64,000 nucleotides of DNA. It comes from Anthopleura xanthogrammica (taxonomy: Eukaryota; Cnidaria; Anthozoa; Actiniaria; Actiniidae). Below are positions 55,601 through 64,000 of this stretch, piece after piece. The stretch lies in the NCBI GenBank assembly GCA_964019055.1, contig OZ025206.1, positions 28,965,012 through 29,029,011 on the forward strand, given 5' to 3'. The first letter of the stretch is position 1. Every line of letters starts with the position of its first letter. Below the pieces are notes generated by a model. The model worked only from the letters and a program-made list of their open reading frames with translations, made no database searches and was not told where the DNA came from. A program made the translations under genes and the position numbers.

Positions 55601-58600
55601 CTTGTAAGGTTTGATAAGGTCTAACAAGAGACGAAACTAGTTTCTTAAAAAAGTTCAAAAAGTTTGACTTAGTGCGTTAAAAGAGTTTTATAAAGGTTTA
55701 AAACCATTTGAAATGATTTTTTTCTCATTTTATTCTGTGTATTTTGTGCACGCGCGCTGTTTTCCTTTAATTTTTGCGATCCAGGTGATCTCGGAGATGG
55801 CGCGCAATGCATTGTTGTTGTTTTTATAGCGGTCCAAAAATATTTTTGAAGTTCAAAACATTGAACTTTATCAGCAAAATAACATCTTAAAAAGACTGTA
55901 ACTGAGCCTTTTTTTTACCAGAAAAACCTTTCAAGGAAATAAAGCAAAGAGACGTATTGTAGATTTTAATCCCTAAAAGGTTTTTTTAACCTATTTAACA
56001 GAAAATGCAACGAACTTGAGAGCGTGGTTTTGCTCAAGTAAATTCGTTTTGCTCACTACAAATATTATTTAAAAATAAATATATACGGCCTATAATAAAA
56101 CAATTGCTTATAGAATATAGAATATTTTACATTTCTGGTGCTACCTTGGCTTGTTAGGAAGTTAAAGTAATTACGAATTCACTTGATTTAACTTCAAGTA
56201 GCGAATTTGAATTGGCTAGCTAGAGATTTCAAACACTTATTTGCCTTTCTCATATGAATTAAATAATGTTTAAAAAGTGAAAATATGCCTCTAGGCATCT
56301 TACAAAAGACTTATTTACCCTGCTTTGACGCTGATAACAAAATTAACACACGATAAAATAGGTTTTTCCACACATATCTTGCAAAATTTTGAAGTAGTTC
56401 AATCGCCTCGATGGACCGCCTGATCAAATTTCTTCCTGCGCGCTGATTGGCTGATTTTTGATGAGCTGTCAAATCGAGATCACCTGGTATAGATTAATAA
56501 GTTAGAGAGAAAAGTGGGTCCATTTCTGGACTAATTTTTTTTGGTATACAATGTTTTTACTGATCAAAGCTACTTGAATGTGAAAAGAAATACTAGTCCA
56601 GATGAGAAGTCGAGAGCCCACGCATCTGGTGCTAATGGTGACATCAAGTTTAACGTTTCTAATTTCACCATCATTGCAGTGCTAGTTGAAGGTAAATGGA
56701 AGTGTTCTGATTGTAAAATCCAGTATAAAGCTGTTGGTTGTTACAAAGATGACGGCCAGAGACCCCTCCCCCGTGAAATCCTGAATGAACGTGATGAAAC
56801 CAGTAAAGTGTATGGAGGCCGAATGATTGATTGGTACGACTGGGATAACTATATGGCTGGGTTTGCCTGCAGATGCGCAGCTAAAGCTAAAAGTCTTGGT
56901 TACACAGTATTTGGTCTACAGTTTTTTGGTAAGCTATTCACTCAATTGACCTGGTTACAACTGATAACTGATCCTTGTATTGTATAGTCTCCCCTGCAGC
57001 CGTTTTGAGGGTCTTCACGCAACGCAACGCAACGCAACGCAACGCAACGCAACGCAACGCAACGCAACGCAACGCAACGCAACGCAACGCAACGCAACGC
57101 AACGCAACGCAACGACCCTAAAAACGGCTGCGGGGGAGACTATGTATTGTAGAGAATACTTCTTTTCCTTTCCTTTCCTTTCTAGAACAATCTTGCAACT
57201 ATTTCTTACTATTTCTGACAAGGCGTTTTGCCATGGTTTTTTTTTTTTTAGGTGAGTGTTGGAGTGGCGGGAATGCTAACAGTTACAAAGCTGTTGGTAA
57301 AGCTGATAATAAGAAATGCACTGGAAATGAATACAAGACATGTTCTCCCCTCAGTAGACACTGCGTTGGACAGCAGTTTACTAACTTTGTGTATGAGATT
57401 GGTGAGTAAAAGGAAAGATGCTCTTGGAACGCATTTTAGTCAAACTTGAAAGTAAACAATCCTTAGCTGCATGATAGGCAAAGAGCTAGTCGTGGATGTA
57501 GACAGAAATCTTTGGTACAAATTCAGAAATAGATAGGTTATATGACCATGCAATCCAGCCCACGCCTTGCTAGTCATAAGAATTATATGTGAGCATGATT
57601 AAGTTTGTTGGGTTTTTCCTAACAAATCCTAACACGCTTATAAATATCTCATATTTTTCCCTTTGTCTTTCAGTTCCTGATTGCGATCTCCCAATCGAGA
57701 GCCTTGGTTGTTATAGCGATCATCATACTAAAGGAGCACGACCTCTGCCAGATTACGTCATGACAGACCGAATAGACTCCACCAGACAAGATATCTACTC
57801 TCACGTCCTTTTGGACTGGCGTAACTGGGATACATACATGCCTCAACTGGCGTGTCGATGTGCTAAGAAAGCCAAGTCACTTGGACATACCACGTTTGGC
57901 GTTCAGTATTATGGTGAGAATATTTGAGCTAAGTAGCCTAAAGAAAGAAAGAAATATATAAGAAGGAAAGGAAGGAAGGAAGAAAGGAAGACTGAAAGAA
58001 GTTAAATGGAGTAGAATATCAGAAGAGGGGACGGAAGCATTAGTTGATAGAAATGAATGAATGAAAAAGAGAAAGAAAGAGAGGAGAAGAAAGAAAAGAA
58101 TAAATAAATAAAAAGAGAGAAACAGGAGAAAAAAATGAAAGAAAGATGAAATGAATAAATGGCAGACTCACCGACGGACTAAGCCTGAGAAAGAAAATGC
58201 AAAATGAAGGAATGAGAAGGGGAAAAAAGGAAAGGAAAAAAGAATGGAAAATCTATGAATTGTCATATTTCAGTATTTGCAAATATTGCTGGAGGAAGAT
58301 ATCACCATTGTATTATATTGATTTCTGCAGGTGAATGTTGGACTGGCAGTAATGTAGACTATTCCTATGATCGTGACGGATCTTCCAAAAACTGTATCGA
58401 CAAGTGTTATGAACCTTGTAAGCCGTACGAAAAATACTGCTCTGGGAAACAGTTCGCTAACTACGTCTATCGCCTCTCTGGCCCAGGTAATAACTTTCTT
58501 GTCCAACTAAGTTAGACTCGCTAACCTTAAATTAAAATGAAATCATGAACTGTGAAAGCTACGGACACACGGTGCAGCATTGCGCGCAATGTTGCTGGCA

Positions 58601-60516
58601 GTTGATGTTGCGAGCCATGTCACACGACGCAATTTGTTGCACGCAATGTTGCTGAAGTAGAAAACGATCCTACTTCAGTAACATTGCCTGTAATATTGCG
58701 CGCAATGTTGCATCGTATGTCACGTCTTCACATTGAATATAGAAGCAAATAATGAATAGATAATACAAGAACAAAGATATTGTAGCCAATAAATGAACTC
58801 AAAGAATTTTATTTGTTTGTTCTAGGTGTGGCTTGTGAACTTAATACAACTCCTCTCGGCTGCTATGCTGAGAACCCATCGTCAAGAGCGCTGGGTGTTG
58901 AGATACTGAACGAGGTCGACCCTGTGAGCAAGGTCTTTAGAGGAAACGTGTTTGAGATTAAAGAATGGGACAAACAGTTCCCTGGTCTTCTGTGCAGATG
59001 TGCTCGGGCTGCAAGAGAGAAAGGATTTTCAGTTTTTGGAGTCCATAATAATGGTAAGGCAATCGCTCCTTTTATCAACCGATTTGACCGGTACGTGGTC
59101 AGTTTGACTGGTCGGTTCCTTGAGTAGCTTGAAGGTCGGTTTGACTGGTTGGTTCCTTGAGTAGCTTGTTGTTCAGTTTGACTGGTCGGTTCCTTGAGTA
59201 GCTTGTTGTTCAGTTTGACTGGTCGGTTCCTTTAGTAGCTTGTTGGTCAGTTTGACTGGTCGGTTCCTTGAGTAGCTTGTTGGTCAGTTTGACTGGTCGG
59301 TTCCTTGAGTAGCTTGTTGGTCAGTTTGACTGGTCGGTTCCTTGAGTAGCTTGTTGGTCGGTTTGACTGGTCGGTTCCTTGAGTAGCTTGTTGGTCGGTT
59401 TGACTGGTCGGTTCCTTGAGTAGCTTGTTGGTCGGTTTGACTGGTCGGTTCCTTGAGTAGCTTGTTGGTCGGTTTGACTGGTCGGTTCCTTGAGTAGCTT
59501 GTTGGTCGGTTTGACTGGTCGGTTCCTTGAGTAGCTTGTTGGTCGGTTTGACTGGTCGGTTCCTTGAGTAGCTTGCTGGTCAGTTTGACTGGTCGGTTCC
59601 TTGGGTAGCTTGTTGGTCGGTTTGACTGGTCGGTTCCTTGAGTAGCTTGCTGGTCAGTTTGACTGGTCGGTTCCTTGAGTAGCTTGTTGGTCGGTTTGAC
59701 TGGTCGGTTCCTTGAGTAGCTTGTTGGTCAGTTTGACTGGTCGGTTCCTTGAGTAGCTTGTTGGTCGGTTTGACTGGTCGGTTCCTTGAGTAGCTTGTTG
59801 GTCGGTTTGACTGGTCGGTTCCTTGAGTAGCTTGTTGGTCGGTTTGACTGGTCGGTTCCTTGAGTAGCTTGCTGGTCAGTTTGACTGGTCGGTTCCTTGG
59901 GTAGCTGGTTTGACTGGTCGGTTCAGGAAAAGCTGGTCGTTAACACAATCCTTTCCTATTTCAGCCACTTGCTGGGGTGCATCTGATGGTCAATCCACGT
60001 ACAAAAAACATGGCGAATCAAGTCAGTGCATCAAAGGCACTAAAGCCTGCCCTGGAAATTCTGCCAGTTGCGCTGGTGGAGACAAGTCGATCTTTGTCTA
60101 CAAAGTTACCAGGCGTATGTAAAACTTTGACTTTGACTATTAATTAATGAGTTTAGTTTTGGGAAACACGGGTAGCGTACCCAGTACCAATGCCACCCGG
60201 GTTCGATTTACGGCTTGGTGTTGTATGTGAAAAGACTGAGTTGCTTGTTGGTTCTCTCCTGTGCTTCAAGGATTTTTCTCCGGTTTTTCTCCCTCCTTAA
60301 AAATCTTCTTCTAAATTCCAATTGTAATTCAGTGGAAGAAGAGCCACTCTGTGGAACAATTGTTATATTTTTATTTTTATTATTAATTAGACCTTCCACG
60401 GTTCCTAACACATATTCTGTTTTGTCTTTTTCCTTTCAGCATCTTCCAAGAGGTCGTTCGATCCCCAAGTCAAGAAAGAAGAGACTTCAATAGATGATCT
60501 TTTCGGCAAGATCTGA
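52617..60516 (+). CDS. Secreted protein with three tandem WSC-like cysteine-rich modules (431 aa)
   Basis: Exons 52617-52662, 56680-56928, 57252-57401, 57674-57913, 58331-58486, 58826-59053, 59965-60114, 60440-60516 (TGA). Every intron is phase 1 and the frame closes over 1296 nt. Residues 1-15 (MKNFALLFLAIAATQ) form a signal peptide. Each module takes two exons. The first half carries LGCY/VGCY, a DR..S..Y..... stretch, W..W..YM, CRCA and GY..FG.Q(F/Y)YG; the second carries ECW(S/T)G, spaced Cys and NFVY/NYVY. The modules span about residues 16-148, 149-280 and 281-406, followed by a charged 25-residue tail. There is no transmembrane segment or anchor, so an extracellular protein is expected. 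The GCY opening recalls WSC domains, but the rest differs. I associate the FG-x-QFYGECW signature with cnidarian extracellular proteins, without a family name. Module 3 departs from the others (TCW for ECW, shorter DR region). Binding partner unknown. Confidence 0.86.
52857..53023. repeat. Long fold-back hairpin, about 79-bp arms and 9-base loop
   Basis: The left arm 52857-52936 and right arm 52946-53023 pair across a loop TCGAATCGG. The inner 26 bp are perfect (ATTCCGTATTGGCCGTAG core); the outer part has about five mismatches and small gaps. A third partial copy (CAATACGGGTTTATATTGGC) follows at 53071. In intron 1 of the cysteine-rich protein gene. Confidence 0.88.
54848..54951. repeat. Fold-back hairpin, about 45-bp arms, short loop
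   Basis: CAAAATTATCTTGGATGCGA...ATACAAAAGAAA (54848-54893) pairs with TTTCTTTTGTATTTCCATGT...AGATAATTTTG (54907-54951), about four mismatches and a 13-base loop. Pre-miRNA-sized, in intron 1 of the cysteine-rich protein gene; more likely a MITE remnant. Confidence 0.75.
55257..55400. repeat. Short inverted repeat
   Basis: GCTCGCTCCCTCTCGTGTAC at 55257 inverted against GTATACACGAGAGGGAGAGA near 55379. A 144-bp possible MITE in intron 1 of the cysteine-rich protein gene. Confidence 0.55.
56985..57142. mobile_element. 158-bp MITE with internal (CAACG)n and 9-bp TSD
   Basis: The 29-bp ends (TAGTCTCCCCTGCAGCCGTT... and its inverse at 57114-57142) differ at two positions. The interior is essentially about 20 copies of CAACG. 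TGTATTGTA flanks both sides (56976-56984 and 57143-57151), a 9-bp duplication like that of Mutator-type transposons. Located in the second intron of the cysteine-rich protein gene. Confidence 0.9.
57914..58330 (+). other. Intron 4 of the cysteine-rich protein gene, purine-rich
   Basis: AAAG/GGAAA/GAATGAATG-rich low-complexity sequence; no exon or element recognised. Confidence 0.6.
58560..58720. mobile_element. Nested inverted repeats around GCGCGCAATGTTGC
   Basis: ACACGGTGCAGCATTGCGCG and CGCGCAATGTTGCATCGTAT flank an inner hairpin (TGTTGCTGAAGTAGAAAACG / CGATCCTACTTCAGTAACA). About 160 bp, in intron 5 of the cysteine-rich protein gene. Confidence 0.7.
59090..59925. repeat. 37-bp minisatellite, about 22 copies
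   Basis: The unit contains TTTGACTGGTCGGTTCCTTG and AGTAGCTTGTTGGTC. Copies vary mainly at CAGT/CGGT and GTT/GCT, with a short higher-order pattern. It starts about 40 bp after exon 6 and ends about 40 bp before exon 7, so it fills most of intron 6 of the cysteine-rich protein gene. Confidence 0.97.
60163..60400 (+). repeat. tRNA-derived SINE copy, plus strand
   Basis: A decayed head with CACCCGGGTTCGATTTACGG, then TTGGTTCTCTCCTGTGCTTC, TTTTTCTCCGGTTTTTCTCC and a CCACTCTGTGGAACAATTGT tail. In the last intron of the cysteine-rich protein gene. Confidence 0.75.
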
Positions 60517-60570
60517 GTACTTAGTCTAGCTAACTGAACAATTTTCCTGGTTGAACCTGGAATATCTGTT

Positions 60571-60576
60571 AATAAA
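60571..60576 (+). terminator. Polyadenylation signal AATAAA
   Basis: AATAAA 55 bp after the TGA of the cysteine-rich protein gene, the first such signal downstream. Confidence 0.65.
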
Positions 60577-61067
60577 CGTTAACCCTATCATGGTGACATG
60601 TGATTTTCTGATCGTTCAATTTGCTGTTCGATTTGATGCTCAAGCACCTATATCTATCTTCTACTTGGGTATATTGCTTGTTAAAACAAGTTAAGATAAA
60701 AAGTTGTAGACCTTTTTTTATTGATGAGCTGTTTGATGTCATCAGTGCTAAATTAGGAGATATTAAAATGACGTCTCCAATACATAAACAACTAAATAAT
60801 TTAGAATAATTTGTAACACAAGTAGGACTAACATAACATGAAATAAAATCTACATTCAACTCGAGGATCAGATGGTCTACTGTGTTTCACTCTCTTGCTT
60901 TTCCTGAAAGAATATGGAGGGGGACGTCTTGCAGTAGGAAATGTAGAATGACTAGACAAGGAAAGAAAAAGAAAGAAAGAAAGGAATATTTGGTTTCGTG
61001 TCTACATACGAATAAAAGAAAAGTAAAGGAAAAGAAAATGAATAAAAGAAAATGAATAAAAGAAGAA

Positions 61068-61200
61068 TGGGTGGCCACGGCTCGGTGTCGTATGTGAGTA
61101 GAGTTGCTTATTGGTTGCCTGTGCTTCAAGGGTTTTTCCGGGTTCTCCGTGGACGAAAAGCTACTCTGTCTAGGAGCCACTGCTAAATCCCATTTATTTA
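61068..61200 (+). repeat. Partial SINE copy, plus strand
   Basis: GGGTGGCCACGGCTCGGTGT, then GAGTTGCTTATTGGTT, TTCAAGGGTTTTTCCGGGTT, and a CTACTCTGTCTAGGAGCCAC tail. The head is shortened by a deletion. Confidence 0.65.
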
Positions 61201-63000
61201 CTTATTCTATTTATTTCAAAGGGAAAAGCAAATAAAGAAAACAAGATTAGAAGGGAAACGGATAACTGAAAAAACTCGTGTCTTGCAATGGAAAATATAA
61301 ATCACTCATGATAATCAACAAACGAGTGTTCACTAATCCATCCAACGCACTGCGGTTAGAATGCGTGACACATTTCCCGCCCCACCCCCCTCCCCATCAA
61401 AAACCAAACGGCGTGGTGTGTCACTCAGCCCCCACTCAGCTCAGTACAGTGAAGGCATGTCATCTGATCGAGATTGCAACAGGAAGAAGACCGCATTTCA
61501 CCCATCTAGACCCAGAAGAACACGATCTTGTTGCCTTCTTTAGACACATACAGTTGATATAAATATCATTCTGTGATTGCGAAATATTTCATGTCGTGTC
61601 TAGATGAATATTAACAACAGTTTAGGATGGTTAAAGTATAACTAGGTTTCCTGTGAGATGCGACTAAACATCAAACATTCATAGACTTCATACAGTTCTT
61701 ATGTAGAAAGAATCGCGTGGTTCATATCTGTGGTCCACTTCACTATCCAAGGTCATATCAAAGGCAAGTAATCCTTTTTTTGTTGGTCTTAATCCTTTCT
61801 TTCTTGTTCGTAAATTGTTATTCGAAGACTGTCACGGTGAGGGTCAGAATATATAAACTGGAAAGAAATTATACCTTTGATAAAGTTTCATATAAATTCT
61901 CATCACATGCAAAATTACACAACACAAGAGAAGATTTTGAAAAAGATTTTCAAAGGGATTTTCATGTCAGATGTATAATTTCTATTTTCGCATAATCTTT
62001 TATGCATGTTCTACGTATAATTTCAAGTATTTGTCAGTTATTCTGATATTGATCTTACAGACACTTCTACTGATTATCTGGTATTTCAAACATTACACCT
62101 TTTTCATTTCGTGATATTTCTGCCAAGCTTTTGAATCAGAATTCTAAAATAACTAATTGTAACTTTTAGGAATCGATTGTATGTTTATTAATTTCACTTT
62201 GCAACATTATACTAATTGATCCAGACGCGGAAAAAATAGCTCGAAAAGATTGGATCAGTTTTATTTATTTATCATTCAAATACATTTTAATTTTCCACAA
62301 GATTAGAATCATCGAAAAGGTAGACTTATCGTGGTAATTAAGAATAATGTGCTGATATATTAGGAAATTTGCTTGTTAACAATGTAGTTGATGGCTTTTC
62401 GTGTACACGTGTCAGAATAAAACAAAACGCTTCCTTCAGCATTCATTTGGATTTAAGAATAAATTCATTTGATTGCTACAAGATTGAAAACACGAACTTT
62501 TGGGCAAATATTTTTGGAATTGAGAGATTTTCTTGCAAGGGATGTGCATTCCTCTAGTGTTTGTACGTCATTGTCTGTCTAAGAGGCTTTTAGAAAACAA
62601 TCGTGTATATGTAAACAGTCTGAGAAAAAAGTGACAGGACGAAACACATTAACAACATTTCAAAATCGTCATGAAAAACAATATAACTATTATCCTTGAA
62701 TTATTGAAACAGGTCTTAAGTAACCATTCAAGAAGTAGAATCTCTAGATCTCTCCTCTCTCACACACACTGTTAGATTTCAATGATTGATGGTTGGTTTG
62801 TCACCAAAACATCTGGTCCAAGTTGCGTGACCAGTGATTTGACAATGAATTTTAAAAGCTAAAAATGTTCTTCTTGTTATCTATTTTGAATAGAAAAGTA
62901 GCAACTATATCGCTATTATTTCTTTGTGCAACAAATAATTCATAAATACAAAATAGTTACAGCTGGTTTTGTAAAGCAGATTAAATGTAGCATCAATAAT

Positions 63001-63302
63001 GCATACCATATCATGTACATACTATAACCCAGTACGTCATTCATGATACCATTACCATGGGAAGCCATCATATCATATACATACTATAAGCCAGTACGTC
63101 AGTCATGATACCATTACCATGGGAAGCCATTCCAATGCATACCATATCATGTACATACTATAACCCAGTACATCAGTCATGATATCCTTACCATGCGAAG
63201 CCATTCCAATGCATACCATATCTTATACATACTATAAGCCAGTACGTCAGTCATGATACCATTACCATGGGAAGCCATTTCAATGCATACCATATCATGT
63301 AC
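63001..63302. repeat. 74-bp tandem repeat, about 4 copies
   Basis: The unit includes GCATACCATATCATGTACAT, CCAGTACGTCAGTCATGATA and CCATGGGAAGCCATTCCAAT; one unit is shortened. The sequence is unrelated to the 74-bp satellite at 35.9 kb. Confidence 0.93.
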
Positions 63303-63634
63303 AATGATGCTATAATGTCTGTAAAATTCATTTATTCATTCTTTTGGTTTATTATTTTTTAGACACTAGTAATAAGTCATTGGATGTCATTTGATGCTGA
63401 TATGTTTCTAGCAAGCGGTATATAATGTGAGCCATGCGTTATGGGCCTAACACAGATTAAGTAACTGAATAAGCTGTGAAAACCAGTGAAAAAGATGAGC
63501 TAAAAGGTACACTCAAGTTAACAAAAATATGTCGTTGACCAGCCTTGAACCTACGAAAACTACATTACATGCGTGTTGTTATTATTAAGTTCCAATTATC
63601 AATAATTATGACTCACTTTGTTTCATGTTTTCAG

Positions 63635-63745
63635 TTGTGATGGATGGTGATATCTTTGATCTGTCCATTGAAAAGACAAGATCTCTAACCCTCACCCCTG
63701 ATGACGATATTCAAGCTCCTTTACCAGAAGAGTATCCTTTTAGAG
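63635..63745 (+). CDS. First coding exon of a gene leaving the window (partial)
   Basis: A TTTTCAG acceptor precedes TTGTG and ATG at 63640. The frame reads MDGDIFDLSIEKTRSLTLTP, DDDIQAPLPEEYPFR, then a GTTAGT donor at 63746 in phase 1. The acidic, Pro-containing start has no recognised domain. The start ATG is the first in the exon, but an upstream coding exon is possible because the frame stays open to the acceptor. No further exon was seen up to 64000. Confidence 0.55.
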
Positions 63746-64000
63746 GTTAGTCTGCATTTGCAACATGTTTTATGTCTATTAAATAATTGATTGTACACAA
63801 GCCATTTATGACTAAAGATTCATTGTCAAAACCAATTGGAATTTTGGATTAAAAAAATAAAGATAAATAAATTGTCCTAACTGTCTCACAAAGGGTAGCA
63901 CTTTTAATAGCCATTGGGTAACAGATCTGTGGCCCTCATTTTATTATCAAAGGGTAATCTAGAAGTTTTAAAAAATTTTGTTGAAGGAGGGATATGGGAG

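Larger units (their letters stand above)
60577..63634. other. Intergenic, no gene recognised
   Basis: Contains a partial SINE (61068-61200) and the 74-bp tandem repeat at 63001-63302. Open frames here lack splice support or recognisable content. Confidence 0.5.

Noticed and set aside
52617..60516. Calling the modules canonical WSC domains
   Set aside because: The GCY opening fits, but the cysteine spacing after it and the ECWSG/NFVY half do not follow the WSC pattern, so only 'WSC-like' is used.
35868..63302. The two 74-bp tandem repeats as one family
   Set aside because: The periods match but the unit sequences are unrelated.

Overview
The window is animal nuclear DNA, most likely from an anthozoan cnidarian (coral or sea anemone). 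It is AT-rich, its genes are split into many short exons by GT-AG introns, and simple repeats, minisatellites, tRNA-derived SINEs and short inverted-repeat transposons are frequent. The gene content fits: a motile-cilium armadillo protein, a cGAS-like receptor, and a secreted protein built from cysteine-rich modules of a kind I associate with cnidarian extracellular proteins. There are no operons and no long transposase or reverse-transcriptase ORFs. The taxonomic call is an inference from content, not a database match.

Layout, left to right. 1-3.9 kb: intergenic, with a (CT)n tract. 3.9-5.0 kb (-): a three-exon gene for a 79-residue lysine-rich helical protein. 6.5-19.4 kb (+): a 17-exon gene for a 512-residue protein with a conserved N-terminal block, a short coiled coil and a C-terminal CAP-Gly domain; its introns hold several hAT-like MITEs. 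20.4-22.9 kb (-): a tentative two-exon small gene. 23.5-36.6 kb (-): the outer-dynein-arm docking gene ODAD2/ARMC4 in 19 coding exons. Its introns carry about 193 copies of CCAT, a TTTG tract, a 57-bp satellite, a 74-bp satellite and an 888-bp element with perfect 78-bp inverted ends. A further 5' exon at 38.2 kb would add an upstream ORF. 39.8-42.1 kb (-): a two-coding-exon gene for a secreted, extremely Arg/Lys-rich protein, with a TATA box and a 5' noncoding exon. 44.4-45.5 kb (-): an intronless cGAS-like (Mab-21 fold) nucleotidyltransferase whose last codons lie inside an inverted repeat that also carries a THAP-like fragment. 45.5-52.5 kb: mostly repeats. 52.6-60.5 kb (+): a secreted protein with three tandem cysteine-rich modules, each encoded by two phase-1 exons. 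60.6-63.6 kb: intergenic, with SINEs and a 74-bp tandem repeat. 63.6 kb onward (+): the first exon of a gene running off the window.

The genes are not obviously one pathway. ODAD2 acts in cilia. The cGAS-like receptor is an innate-immune sensor candidate, and the secreted polycation gene is its same-strand neighbour about 2.3 kb away; a functional link is only a hypothesis. I did not find a clearly new multi-gene system. The most unusual items are the inverted repeat that overlaps the receptor's stop codon, the polycationic secreted protein, the modular phase-1 architecture, and the density of fold-back DNA.

Gene models were built by hand from splice sites and reading phase. All the multi-exon models close in frame.
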